64,000 bases of DNA from assembly GCA_947568835.1 (NCBI GenBank), contig OX387611.1, positions 7,816,001 through 7,880,000 on the forward strand. The letters run 5' to 3'. Positions 44,002 through 56,140 of this stretch are shown piece by piece. The first letter of the stretch is position 1. Each line of letters begins with the position of its first letter. The notes below the pieces were generated by a model, which was given only the letters and a program-made list of their open reading frames with translations, searched no databases and was not told where the DNA came from. Origin of the DNA: Protonemura montana. Lineage: Eukaryota; Arthropoda; Insecta; Plecoptera; Nemouridae. Both the position numbers and the translations under genes were made by a program.

Positions 44002-47000
44002 TCACCACGGTCTCCAAACCCCATCGTCTTCCTTTATTTCCTCCCCCACTCCACCTCTCACCCGGGAAATAGCTGGTGTGACACATGCTAAAGATCCATT
44101 AACCAACGAGGTCCTTCCATCGTTATCATTAACAGGCTCATTATCGTTAACAACCTCATAATCACCGATATTTTGCGTACTATCTGGCAAAGTATAACTA
44201 TCTATCGAGCTAAGTTTTACTAAATTAATTTCAGGTTTTCTTGAAATAATTTTCTGTGGTATTGAGGACATTCCGTCTTGCAGAGATTCCAAACAAGCTG
44301 ATAGATGGGAAGTCAATCGTTTCTTTACATCTTCGTCGATGCCAGTAATTTCTCCAAGGACTTCTTTGGTCGACTGTGCGCATGCTCGGAAACCCGCGAC
44401 GAACTTCCGTTCAGGACTGTCGACGCTCTCCTGCAGTGTACGTCCGGTCGCACCGCGACAGAGGCGTTGGAAGTGTCTCACGGTCAACTCCAAGATGTCG
44501 GCCTTTTCGAGTTTGCTCGGCCGTGTGGTCTGGAAGGTTAACATGTACTTTTATTCGGATACCGAACGGTTTGGCGTGTTGGAAACACCGGTTCTCATTA
44601 GATCACCGAAGTTAAGCAACACTGCGCTGGGTCAGGTATTGGATGGGTGACCATCAACACATGACCGGTTCTGTTTGGGAGAGAGGTTGTAGGGATGAAA
44701 GTTAGTACAGCAACTTCATTCGCCTTGCTTATCAACCTCTCGACAGCATGGATTTGTGAAGGAATCCTGCTGTTCGAGTTATACCGTCCTTCGGAAGGGA
44801 CGTTAAGCCGATGGTCCCCTTGGTGCTCTTCGACAGGAGTAGGCTACGTGCCGGCACCGGGATTCCCCTCCTTCCTTCTAGGTAAGGTTCATCCTCATCA
44901 TCATCCAATCATTCACCGATGCCATAAGACCAGTGCCGCATGGCCAGATGTAAAAACAGTGCGTCGTTAAACACCACAAATAAATAAATAAATAAATTCA
45001 ATTGGATGAGCGAAGAATTAATCCGACAATTGGGAATGTTTTTAAATGTTTTTGTCATCCCCTACTAGCCAAACAGATTAACCAATTTGTATTACATTTT
45101 CAGGACACCATGAATATCTCAACGCTTGGATGTGATTAGTTTTTGAAGACAAAAAGTATAATAATTTGATGTGCTTTACGGTTGTGCGGTCAGAGGAGGT
45201 TTACGGCCCTAAAAAGAGCCGAAACTTTGAGATTTTAGGCACTTTTTAGGGCCGCAAATCTCGTATAACCAGAGCACAACCCTAAAGCACCTCAAATTAT
45301 CAAACGACGGGTCTGAAAACCATCATCCAACCAACAAGTTTACCGATTTTTTTCAGTTTTTCACACCATTTACAATTAACAAAAATTTTAATCAAAGTGT
45401 TCATGAAAAAAAAAAGCGGGTACTTCTTAACTTGAAATTCGCAAATACAGTTTCCATAACAAAAATTTTACATTGCGAATTTTAGCAGACTTTGGCTAGC
45501 TGAAAGCACCAAAAGTAAACAATAAAAGGACAACATAAAATGTCCTCAACTACAACGCAACTATAATTGCGTTCATAAAGTCCTGGTTCATTCGATCAAC
45601 CATCGTAAAGGAGTAAAAATGTAAGCATTGCATTTATAAGCATAGTCAGAGTCAAAGCGCTAAAGATAAACGTTCTGCTGAACAAACGAGCCGGCAATAC
45701 GCTGTAAAGGCAATTGCTACTAGATGGCGCTTGCGGTCGTCCTTTTAAACAAACCAATTAGACCAGAGCCATAAGTTCGATTGTCAAAACAGTATTGGCA
45801 ATGAGGAGGAATGGTGAAGAGGAGGGGTCCCAACTCACCTCTTCCACGCCTGGTGTCGTCTCCAAAGACAGCATTCTCTTGAGCTCCTCCAGGCTGTCGT
45901 TAATTCGTGCTCGACGTCGCTTTTCCATCAGTGGTTTTCTCACCTGTAATAAAAAAAGTTTAAATTTCTAAGCCGAGTTACTACTTCCTCCAGAAATTTA
46001 AATTTTGATATTTATTTAAATTTAGAATGCTCAGAATAATCAGGGTATTTTATCATTATAAACACTATAAATCTCTCAAAAATTTGAATTTCTAACGGTA
46101 TCGAACACATGAAAGCCGCTTACAAGTAGCATACACTTTATGGTTGGCTTATCTTATTTGGGCAATTCTCTAACATTCAAACCTCTCTAAGCCTAGACTT
46201 TCCCTCAAAGATTTACCCCCGGTAATAGGGGCATTTAGAAATCGGAGAAACGTCAAAGTGCGGTTTACTTGCCCAAACGTTTCTTTCCTGTCTTGTGCCA
46301 TGTATGTGAATTGACACACAAGGGTTTTAATTAACTAATTAAAACATGGTTTATGCTAAGCCTAATACAGAATTTATGATGAGTTTAGTTTGAATCGAAT
46401 AATGGGTGCTTTTGTACAATTTGGTTGGATTGGCAACTAGGTTGCTACAGTTAAAAGGTGTTGCAGTTTCCTTCTTTACCATGAGGCACATCAATCACCG
46501 AATGCTTTAGGCAGACATAGCGAACTTACTACCAGGATAGCCGGCCACTAGGATCGAACCTGGGACTTCCCGAATGCAAGGCAAACATGGCGCTCTTACT
46601 ACCAGAGTAGCTGGCCTCTAGGATCGAACCTGGGATCTCCTGAATGCAAGGCAAACATAGCGCTCTTACCACTAGGATAGCCGGCCACTGGGATCGGACC
46701 TGGGACCTCCCGAATGCCAGGCAGACATGGCGCTCTTACTATCAGGGTAGCTAGCCACCAGGATCGAACCTAGGACTTTCAGAATGCAAGGAAGCCTTGG
46801 ACAACTCACTCTCATGGGGCAGCAGATGAACTCGTCGGGTGAGCTCAATGCTCGGATATTTATCGAGATAGCTATTCTGGTAGTAAGAGCGCCAAGTCTG
46901 CATTGCATTTGTGAGGTTACGATCCTAGTTGCCGGCTATCCTGGTAGTAAGAGCGCCAAGTCTGACTCAATTCAATTCAGGCTATTAAAATTGTATTTAC

Positions 47001-47733
47001 TGGTGAGATTTCGTCGTTGAAACATGGGTGGAGTTTTATACTCATTTTAACACATTTAAAAACAATAATTGTATTTGGAATTAGGTAAGAGAGATGTCTG
47101 AAAACTTGTTCTTCTCTCAAAATTAGTATTTAAAATATAATGCAAAATTGCGAATTACTCAACTCTATTACCTCTCGGAAAACCGAAGGCGACAGCAAAA
47201 ATTTCGTTTTTGTGAGTTTCCCATAAATTTTCCGCAGACAGATTGTCTGAGTATTTTATTAGTGACTCAGCAACACGTGAAAATACAGCCATGCAAAAAG
47301 ATTTGCTCTTATTTTGATTTTTAACGTCCCTGTGAACCCAATTACCAACCGATTATGTCACCGATAATAATGAAGGATGCTGTTATGTGAAGTCACCGTC
47401 TTTTCATGAGTAAAGAAACTCAATTTCCGTATTTTTTGCAAATTTCTCGATTACGAACATTGTTTAAACGTCAACGGTTGATTTAAATGTATCGAAATTA
47501 TGAGTAGTAATCATTTTTTGCCGAGTTTTGTTAAAAAAAAACGACCCGAAGCACCATTGGGTGACACCTACCGTAACAACGTGTTCCCGACTCGTTTGCT
47601 CACCAGAAAGTTTAACAATAACGCTGGCGTTCTGTCAAAAACTTATCAACTCAATGGTTTTGAAACTGAAAAATTAAATAAAAATACGTGGTCCTACCTT
47701 CCTCGTCTCTGACGGCTTCTGTCGAGTTGACAT
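44002..47733 (-). CDS. bHLH-Orange transcriptional repressor, HES/Enhancer-of-split family, three exons
   Basis: Exons on the minus strand: 47698-47733, 45839-45943, 44002-44529, all phase 0, giving 222 residues. The bHLH spans residues 13-70: basic region RKPLMEKRRRARIN with the proline that marks the HES family (P16), and helix 2 SKLEKADILELTVRHFQRL. The Orange domain is at about 88-130 (KFVAGFRACAQST ... RLTSHLSACLESL). The protein ends in WRPW, the Groucho-binding tetrapeptide. Introns fall just before the basic region and within the loop before SKLEKADILE, as in HES-type genes. Function: a nuclear DNA-binding repressor acting downstream of Notch or as a patterning gene. Linker 131-210 is acidic and unconserved. 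CACGTG (47974) and CACGCG (48043), both HES-class sites, lie upstream of the start. A 5S SINE sits 33 bases before the exon 3 acceptor. Whether it is hairy, deadpan or E(spl) orthologous cannot be decided here. Confidence 0.92.
44562..44998 (+). mobile_element. 5S rRNA-derived SINE, full length
   Basis: The head GAACGGTTTGGCGTGTTGGA ... ATCACCGAAGTTAAGCAACA ... TTGGATGGGTGACC is 5S rRNA-like with its internal pol III promoter region. Then comes a body with CTCTCGACAGCATGGATTTG, a central domain GTCCTTCGGAAGGGACGTTA ... GGTAGGCT-like, a CATCATCATC tract, and a tail AACAGTGCGTCGTTAAACAC followed by (AATA)n. This is the best reference copy in the window. It lies in HES intron 2, opposite to the gene. 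Confidence 0.9.
45161..45303. mobile_element. Fold-back element in HES intron 2
   Basis: Arms ATAATTTGATGTGCTTTACG and GTAAAGCAC-like inverse (CCTAAAGCACCTCAAATTAT), inner repeats GGCCCTAAAAAG/CTTTTTAGGGCC. No coding capacity. Confidence 0.7.
46500..46970. repeat. Tandem array of tRNA-like 70-bp units with an inverted block
   Basis: Four head-to-tail units of about 70 bp at 46520-46800 read on the minus strand as GGCCGGCTATCCTAGTGGTAAGAGCGC ... GGTTCGATCC in shortened form, with an A-box-like TATCCTAGTGGTAAGAGCGC and an exact B-box GGTTCGATCC. Two more units at about 46865-46970 point the other way. Unit length equals a tRNA. The acceptor stems do not pair well, so these are not functional tRNA genes as they stand. 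Confidence 0.7.
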
Positions 47734-48750
47734 CGCGTTCACTCGGGTCTCGTTTTCCTCGCCTCGTCCACACATCAGATTGTTCCTATTTGCCTCACGA
47801 GCCACAATGAGTTTCAACAACAATAGTTTAATGATCAAATTTAACGTTTTTTTTTCCAATAAAAAAATCCAAATCAGACGGAATAAAATGTGTCCTATAA
47901 ATATGAATCAAGTTCACAATGTGGCCAAGTATGAAACCGCTCACAATGTTATCATTTGATTAAAGAGTTTACACACGTGTGCTGTCATGCTGATCACAAC
48001 AACAATGAACACTAAAGTCTGTTAACAAAAACAGAATAACCACACGCGTTGAAATAATATTGCTGAAAAGGTTTCAATGTCGCTAAGGTCTGCTTCGTGC
48101 AAAAGCCTAGGAACGACTGAGCGATAGTTAGCAATGAAGAAAGTGGTCTTCTTTTGAAACTCGAGTGTCCTCCCACCCAACACCCTGCGGTGGTCGTACG
48201 ATGGACAATTACCTGGTCGTTCATTGGCTGAGACGGCTTACCTGAGTTCTTAGCAGATCGACAGATGGGTTATTTGAATTCGCTTTTGTATGACCAGTTG
48301 ATGCTGACTTTGGATGAAAGAATAAAATACGGTGAACAGATTTAGGACAGATCTTGAGAAGTTATTGGTATTTAAGATACTTGTGCCTAGTAATAAAATT
48401 ATCCTTACTCCTTGATAAATTGGGAGTTAAATTAATTGACATAGCAACAAACAATCACATGCAGTGAAAGTCAGCTGTTTCTGAGAGCTAGGAGCTTAAC
48501 TCTGAGTTGAAAATGATTGTATTATTGGGCCTAACGGCTAGTCTTATAAGCTGGATCAGAAAGTTAGGGGCTTGTCTATAAGCATAAGATAAATAAGCAA
48601 CCGGGGGTTAAGACAGAAAATAAAAATATCTGATTGGTTGTGCCTATTTGAGATGAATCGTTAACTGGCATTTATGACTTTGTAATTTAAATCTAACTTA
48701 TATATTTAGAGAAAATATGTGACAGATTGAGATCTGGGTTCGATTCGCTT
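47734..48750. other. Upstream region of the HES-family gene
   Basis: No gene in this stretch. It holds the likely promoter of the minus-strand HES gene: CACGTG at 47974-47979 and CACGCG at 48043-48048, both known HES/E(spl)/Hairy-class sites, and a TATA-like TATAAATA at 47896-47903 that is nearly symmetrical and so not clearly oriented. Open frames here look incidental. Confidence 0.4.
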
Positions 48751-49110
48751 GATGAACGGTTGGCGTGTTGGTAACACCGGTCCTAATAAGGTCACCGAAG
48801 TTGAGCAGCACTGCGCTGGGTCAGGTATTGGATGGGCAATAATAATATACACATGGCTAGTTCTATTTGGGAGAGAGGTTAGAGGGATGAAAGTTAGTAC
48901 AGCAACTTCACTATCAATCTAGAACTATCAATCTCTCGACAGCATGGATTTGGGAGGAATCCTGTTGTTCGCTTTGTTCGGACGGGATGTAAGTTGGTGG
49001 TCCTCTTGCAGCTCTTCGACAGGTTTACGCTACATACCAGCACCGGGTTTCCCTCTTCTCCCTTCTAGACTTGGTTAGGTTCATCATCATCCTTATCATC
49101 AGCACGTCAC
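48750..49110 (+). mobile_element. 5S-derived SINE, diverged
   Basis: GAACGGTTGGCGTGTTGGTA, GTCACCGAAGTTGAGCAGCA and the body CTCTCGACAGCATGGATTTG are present; the central domain and tail are eroded. Confidence 0.85.
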
Positions 49111-49339
49111 TAAAACTCCAAATCAATTATCAATCGGTGCCTTGTTATGTGTAATAGTTTTTTTTAATATAGAGATGGGATAATGTGGATAATATCGTGG
49201 TATTAAGTTTCAGAAATGCTAAAATACATCTAGATTTGTTTTTGAGTGATAAATGACTAGTTTGTTTGAGATAATAGTTCGATTCTAGTCTGAAAAGGAT
49301 TTCATATCAACATTGATTTATTGATCGGTTGATTTATTT

Positions 49340-49747
49340 ATTGTGTTTAACGACGCACTGTTTTGAAAACATGTGGTGTGTGTTCTTGTGGCATGTGTCG
49401 CAATCAGTGGATGATAATGAGATTGATGATGAAGCTAACCCTGGCTAGAAGGGAGGAGGTGAACCCGGTGCCGGTCGTAGCCTACTCCTGAAGCAGGAAA
49501 CCAAGGAAACCACCGGATTAGCGTCCCTTCCGAAGAACAAGAAGATTCCTCCATAAATCCATGTCGTCAAGAGATTGGTTTGCATTTCGAATGACGTTGC
49601 TGTACTGACTTTCGCTAAACTTTAACTAATGGGGTAATTATTAATTTATGGTATGATGGTCACCTATCCAATACCTGACCCAGCGCAGTATTGCTTAACT
49701 TCGGTGCTCTCACTAGAACGGGTGTTTCCAAAACAACAAACTGTTCC
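49340..49747 (-). mobile_element. 5S-derived SINE, near full length
   Basis: Reads from TTTAACGACGCACTGTTTTG (tail complement) to AACTTCGGTGCTCTCACTAG (5S head complement). Confidence 0.85.
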
Positions 49748-49919
49748 GTTTCCTGTTTAGTATTGTTCAATGTAAGACGTTTAAATATGCAGACCATACA
49801 ATCACCAGCATGTATTTGACAATCGAAAATCTAAGACAGAAACCAAAAAAGTCTCTACTCGAGCTTGGCGATGTCTGTTCCGCCACGGGCCAATTGAGAA
49901 GCAATTGTTACACAAAAAA

Positions 49920-50110
49920 CTAGAGAAGTCATCTGTGAGAGAAAGGGATGGAAAGAAAGGGGACGGAAGGGGGTAGGAAGGAAGAGTAGGAAAGGGTGGG
50001 GTCGGGGGTTTGGGGAGGGGACGCTCAAAAACACAATACCGAAAGCGCGCCTTCGACCGTGACTTGCAAGGCTCGTGGGTTCGATCCCGGCACGCCGCTG
50101 TTGTGCCTTA
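49920..50110 (+). repeat. G-rich tract followed by tRNA-like B-box
   Basis: A purine-rich run (GGGGTCGGGGGTTTGGGGAG at about 50000) could form G-quadruplexes. Then GGCTCGTGGGTTCGATCCCG has a perfect B-box, so this is probably a tRNA-derived SINE piece. Confidence 0.45.
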
Positions 50111-50329
50111 AACGTCGTCTACAGTTCTTCTTGGGCATATCGCCGTTAATTTGCTAAATATTTATTCAGACAATTATTTTTATGTTTAAAAGGTTTCTCA
50201 GTCGCATTAAAAATGTCTTCTATAATCGTCTTCTGAAAATAAAAGCCATGGTAATAGGTGGCTTCTCGGGTGGGGCGAAAATTATCGAAGATATCCAAAA
50301 GTGAAAAAAAGTCAATATCGTTTTAACGG

Positions 50330-50790
50330 AGATCCTGGTACTCAACCTGGCACTTTCAGAAGATAAGGCTCTCTCACTAATAGGATAGCTGGCCACCAAG
50401 ACCGTACCTTATTTTAGTGGCTGCTATCCTGTGCATTCAAGAGGTTCACCTCTTAAATGCACAGGATAGCAGCCACCAAAATCGAACCTAGAAATTCTAG
50501 AATTAAATGAGACAGAAATAAAGATAGCAGGCCATCAGGATCTAATCCGGGTCTTTTTAATGCTACGCAGACATGGTGTACTCTTTTCCAGAATAGAGGG
50601 CCACGAGAATTGAACTTGGAACCTTCCAAATACAAGACAGACATAACTGTCTCACTATCTAAATAGTCGGTCACAAGGATCGAACCAGAGATATTTTGGC
50701 TGCAAAGCAAACACTTCTAAAACAGCTGGCCACAAGGATCAAACCTGGAATCCTCTGAATGAAAGGCAGATATGATATCTTCTTGGAGAT
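50330..50790 (-). repeat. Decayed array of the tRNA-like 70-bp unit
   Basis: Six or so diverged units recur with GATCGAACC-type B-box complements (AAAATCGAACCTAG, GGATCGAACCAGAG, GGATCAAACCTGGA) at 60-75 base spacing. An older relative of the 46.5-kb array. Confidence 0.6.
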
Positions 50791-51225
50791 CATTAATTTG
50801 TACCTAACAGTGGTTCTGTTGGGCTAGGTTTATGTTGTAGGTCACTGGACGATGAAATTTCTACCTGCCTATCCTAACAAAACCGTTATTGACGATCAAT
50901 GAAGTCCTGCTTTGAATGAAGCTCTGGGACATCACGAAAATGCACAATGGCACCGTTTCCGGTTCATTATGATTTTATGCAGTTGTCTCCTGTTCTAGAA
51001 TAGATTTCAGCATTTGTAAATTTCAGATCAATCGTTTGCATTTTGTGATTCATAACATCTTCTTAGTACTTTTTTTTATCTGACATATCTTTTCATAAAT
51101 ACGACATGTGGATGGATCATGTTTGTTCTATATGTATTTTTCAAGTAGGTATTATGTTCAAAATAAGCATTTTTATCAGTGTTTTTATATATCTGTTGGG
51201 GGCATTACTCGAGGACTGAAGCAGA

Positions 51226-51641
51226 ACCGTTGAGTGTAGGTTATAGGTAGAGTTTCAACGTCAATGTTAAAGTCTCTGCGTGAAAAATTACTACCTTACC
51301 GACAAAAATGCAGATTACCGGACAATCACGTTAAGTGGAGCCACTGTCGTATGAATTTTAATTTCGATATTTCTCGTAGGTTAACTCGCTTTTGAGACTT
51401 TTCATGCACTAAAGATCTCCATCAATGTTTACCTCAACGATTGATATACACGTAACGATATTCATAAGCGAGTAACCTACTATAAATATCGAAATTAAAT
51501 TTCATGTTACAGTGGCTCCACTTAACGTGACGTTCCGGTACTCTGCATTTTTGTCGGTAAGGTAGTCATTTGGCGGCCATCTTTCACGCAGAGACTGTAA
51601 CATTGACGTTGAAACTCTAACTATAACCTACACTCAACGGT
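51226..51641. mobile_element. 416-bp fold-back element with about 190-bp inverted arms
   Basis: Starts ACCGTTGAGTGTAGGTTATA and ends TATAACCTACACTCAACGGT. Inner arm parts such as CTTACCGACAAAAATGCAGA and its inverse, and GTTAAGTGGAGCCACTGT and its inverse, also pair. No coding capacity. It abuts the 5S-like block at 51645. Confidence 0.85.
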
Positions 51642-51644
51642 AGA

Positions 51645-51875
51645 AGGGTTTGGCGTGCTGAAAACATCTGTCCAAATGAGATCGCCGAAGTTAAGCAACA
51701 CTGCGATGTGTCAGGTATTGGATTGGTAACCACCGAACAGTTCGGCGCGTTGACAACGCCGGAGTTCATGAAAAATACGTGGGTTCAGGTATTGGATGGG
51801 TGACCACCGAGCAGTTTGGCGTTTTGGAAACACCGGATCTCCGATATTAGGTCTGGTTTTGGATGGGTGCCTTCA
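51645..51875 (+). repeat. Three tandem 5S-like SINE heads
   Basis: Three successive 5S-like segments begin GGGTTTGGCGTGCTG, CAGTTCGGCGCGTTG and CAGTTTGGCGTTTTG, each ending GTATTGGAT or TTTGGATGGGT. None continues into the SINE body. They could be tandemly inserted truncated SINEs or relics of tandem 5S-like units. Confidence 0.75.
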
Positions 51876-51879
51876 TTTT

Positions 51880-54420
51880 TAGCATTAATTCCGCTGATTT
51901 ATTACTCATTGAATATTTCTAATCAATTCAATCAATTTAGTTATTTAAGCATTAAATCGGCCACTTAAAGGGCTTTGTAGCCATACTTGAGAATCGAAAT
52001 GTCAGGTGTTTTATTCTTTTCTTAATCCAAGGTTATGACAAAAAAATATCTAATCACACTCAACGATTTTATTGAAAAAGATGCTTCTGAATAACCTATG
52101 TTGAAATAATGACTTCTTGCAGATACCTGTTGTAATGAGATAAGAAGTCATGCCTGAATGATTTCTGACAGACGAAAAACTCATCATACCAAGTTATTCA
52201 GTGTCTTTTTTCAACATCCGGCGCTGCTAATTTTGTAAAATTTATCATACGAAATCTCTATTTTAGTATCTCAAAATTTCCAAGATTGGTGAGCTGGCAA
52301 TACAATTAGTTGGGTATCGTTCAGTCTTGTACACCTATACACTCTATTTTTTCTTCCTTGATTGATTAGTGGTGTTTAACGACGCACTGTTTTGACAAGC
52401 TACCCTGTGGTACTTGTCTAATTCATCGGTAAACGAGTGAATTATGAAATAAATCATTTTATATACTGTTTAAATTATCGTTTTAATGGAGAAAATAAAA
52501 CAAATCAAAAACAAAATCTAAAAACAAAATAATCTCTGATTTATGATGATATTTACGTGATTTAGCCTTAGCTTTAGTTTTGACAAAAACTTTTTCGAAT
52601 AGGTTTTGAATGCTCAGTTAAGGACAACAAAATTTCCCTAATTTCCTGAAAACATCAGTCCATATGAGATTACATACGGGAAATGTAGTTGTCCTTTACT
52701 TAGCATTCAAAACCTATTTCAAATAGTTTTTGTTAAATATCTCTGATTACTCTATGAAGACATACGACCTGACTAAGTTTTTTGATCAAGTATCGAGGAT
52801 TAAATAGCAACGGTCATCAAGGACGGCAAGGATCACCAGGATACAGAACCTGGCTACCACTGGAGAATGTTTTTACTTCTGTCAAAGCATCGTACGATTG
52901 AAGTGTGACCGGATATGGCCGAAAGAAAAATGAATGGCTACACTTCTTACCAGTGGCGGCGGGCACGTACATTTTACTTGGCGATTTAAGACCTATTTTT
53001 TTTTAAGAATTTCTGGCCGTTTATCTAAAATTTACCATTTGTACAGTTGTTTTGTTTTAAGTTATTTATTTAGCAAAGAAAAGCATTTGCAGTATTATAA
53101 TTTAGTGTAATGTCTTAGCTTAAATTTTTACTTAAATATTAACATAGCTTTCTAATTTTCAACTTAACTTAAAAAAGTCTTCCTCGCCTTTAATTTTTGC
53201 AAGTAATGCACTATACAGTAAATCTATTTTGTAGTTTTTTTTTGTTGTTAGGTTGCACCCTGAACTCACTTTCAGTTGTATGAGTGAAGCAAGCGAATAA
53301 AGACTCAATTTGACTTGTCATTTTTTAAATTTTTTATTGTGTGTAATAGCTTGCTCGCCAAAAAATTTGAGCTGATCCGGATGAAATTTGCTAGACAAAT
53401 TCGAAATCTTGAAACTAAAAAAAAAAAACTGTTGTGACGCTTAACGTTATTCTTTGGGGTTTGTGTTTGAAAACCAAGATACCTAATCGAAAATAAAAAA
53501 AAAAAAAATCCCGACTTATTGTGGAGATAAAATTTGCAGTAACAATGTTCATAGACAACCTACTTACAGTTCATATTTGATGAACCGAAAGTACCGAAAA
53601 GAGGATGACGGGGAACTCGTTTATTTAATTTTTATTTTTTTAAATAAATGACAAAAATAAATACGTTAATCTAAAACGCAACTCAACTTAGGTTCGCGAA
53701 GCCCTATTTCTTAACAAGGTTAAGAAATAGCTGCCTACGGCCGCTTAAGATTTTGAGAAAGTGGGCATTTTGGTTTAAATGTAAAGCCTCTCATGGGACC
53801 ACAACCAAAAGTACCATGCAATAAATTTCACTGTACAGTTGTAAATTTAAAGTTGTACAATTTTACAATTGTACTATTTTGGCAACTTCATTGAATGACA
53901 GGCTATGCCATAGCCTGGTTCCTCTGCCAAGGAGTGAGTGGCGTCCTATATGTGTTCGATAAAACTTTATAAATAGTTTCTCCGAACATAAAAACATGAA
54001 ATAAAGTTATTCCCTCACGCCACTGCGACACAGAATCGTGAATGAAAAACAGTTTTCAATCAGGCAAGAAAGAAGATGACCATCGCCAGGTAAACCATCG
54101 AGGCGTTACCTTCAAAAGAGCAGACCAAGGCGAGGCAATCTAAAGACCAGTGGAGCGTGAAGGAAGCGGGGTCCACTTCTTGCGGTCAACCCAAAACAAA
54201 CACCACTTCTTGTAAAAGGATACAAAAAAAAAAAAAACGCAGAAAAACATAAAACGGAGATTGATAATTTTGAAAAGGATAGATCAATTCGGTATAATGC
54301 GGTTGGTATGCGATTATCATTAAACAAACAATGTTTGCCGGTGTAGGTTTTATATGAGGTATTATGTATCTCCAAAGAGGTAAATGAATGATTTGAAGTG
54401 TTTTCATGTGTCTAGTTGAT
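51880..54420. other. Non-coding interval
   Basis: Contains a 3' SINE stub on the minus strand (52371-52440), a fold-back MITE (52567-52732) of the 3.3-kb family, and otherwise AT-rich sequence. The stretch at 52780-52960 is less AT-rich but has no supported gene. Confidence 0.5.
52567..52732. mobile_element. Fold-back MITE, 3.3-kb family
   Basis: Arms AATAGGTTTTGAATGCTCAG and CTTAGCATTCAAAACCTATT around a CATATGAG core; same family as 3313-3582. Confidence 0.75.
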
Positions 54421-54423
54421 TCT

Positions 54424-54846
54424 TGTGTGTTTTAACGACGCACTGTTTTGACAACGTGTCCTATGGTACTGGTCTTATGACGTCGGTGAATGCGTGGATG
54501 ATAATGAGGATGATGATGAAGCTAATCTTGCTTAGAATGGAGGAAGGGACACCAGGTGCCGGCACGTAGCCTTCTCCTGTCGAATAGCACCAAGTAAATA
54601 CCGGCTTTACTTCCTTTCTGAAGGAAGTACACCTCGAATAGGAGATTTTCATCTAAAATCCAAGCTGTTGAAAGATTGATAAGCAAAAAGAATGAAGTTT
54701 TACTAACTTTCGTCCCTCCAGCCTCTCTCCCCAACAGAACTGGTCATGGATATGATGGAAACCCATCCAATACCTGACTCAGCGCAGTGTTGCTTAACTT
54801 CGGTGATCTCAAGATAACCAGTGTTTCCAACACGCCAAACCGATTC
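54424..54846 (-). mobile_element. 5S-derived SINE, near full length
   Basis: From TTTTAACGACGCACTGTTTT to TAACTTCGGTGATCTCAAGA and CACGCCAAACCG. It explains the minus-strand ORFs at 54461-54734. Confidence 0.85.
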
Positions 54847-54849
54847 TTG

Positions 54850-56140
54850 TTTATCTTGCCAGGTGAAAAAGTTTCAGACATTGTTAATTCGACCATTTGA
54901 GCTGTAATGCCAACTCACTTACCGTTCCCAAACCCTTCTTAAAATAGGTTGGCAACGACCACTGTTCTGTATTTTTTTCACAAATGAACAGAATAGAAGC
55001 GATTTTTTCAAAAAACGAAATAATTTAGGATTACCCTTGGTGGGAGAAGTATTCTACAACGCAGAATTAATTCTGAGAGCTTGCATGTTTGAAAAGTAAA
55101 TATTAACTTTGCTCCAATTTATATTCTTCATATTATTATAATGTTATTTGTATAGATATTTAAACATAATTTATAGTTTATAATATTTATATTATTTATT
55201 ATATATTTGACTAAGCACATGAGGTTTTTGGGTTCACTATCTGTGAAACATTACTTTAAGTGGGCTTGTTTCTAAAATTCATTCTTTCTTAAAAATGGTG
55301 TTGTAATACTGAGTTTTAAAAGCCAATAGAAAGAATTTTTATTTTGTTTTGAGGGCGGAAAGCTGTTCAAAGTCGTTTAGAATCAACCACAGTTCAGAAT
55401 GTAAAAATTAGTTGAAAGGTTTTTTTTTAACCGAACAGTAATTTTTATGTGATAATACTAAAATTAAGAAAAACAGAGACAGACAAATCTAGATTTCATG
55501 TAAAATAATAAAAAAACGCTGGGCTTTATTTGCAAAAAAAAAACTAAAAATACTCAGAAAAAATGTGCATCGGTCTTTGACAGTTTTTTTTTTCAAACTT
55601 GACAAAGCCACCACATTTTTTCAGCAAATGATTTAAATAACTTGCACATTTCCACACACAGAACAGTCACATAACGATTTCAAGGCGTCACCGCGAGAGT
55701 TCGTTAGTCCACTGCCATTCAATCTACTTTTCAAAGCTGCATTTACATTTCATTTCAAACAGGTTAAAATTCTCCATCACTACACAAAACGACCGATCGT
55801 TTTATGATCTGGACCAGTGTATAATAGTAGTAGGTTTAAAAGCGTTTTCACGAAATCCCATTCAGCATATACACTGTTAGAGTGACGCCTCCTCTCCAAG
55901 TTCATTCATGGGTGCTCGTCTTCGAGTACAAAGACTACTTCAGGTAGGCACAGGTCGTTACAGACATGGAAGGTGTCGGATTTCACCGATTGTGCTTTTC
56001 GGGGGCTCTCTCTGGAGACTAACAGACAGGATGCCGCCGATTATGGGGTCGTTATTTTGTGTGATTTCACCCAACTAGGATTTTTCGTTGAGGAATTTAC
56101 GACCGACAGACGTATTTGGTAGTATATTGTTATTGTAGCC
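54850..56140. other. Non-coding interval
   Basis: AT-rich to about 55640. The stretch 55640-56060 is richer in GC (CGTTACAGACATGGAAGGTG, GGGGGCTCTCTCTGGAGACT) and has potential splice signals, but I find no open frame or family there. Confidence 0.4.

Noticed and set aside
44305..44650. Plus-strand ORFs over the HES exon
   Set aside because: Antisense of the Orange-domain exon; no domain of their own.
44562..44660. Functional 5S rRNA gene
   Set aside because: The sequence runs straight into a SINE body and A-rich tail, and differs from canonical 5S at many positions.
46500..46800. Functional tRNA gene cluster
   Set aside because: A- and B-box-like motifs are present but acceptor stems do not pair well and no clear anticodon arm is formed.
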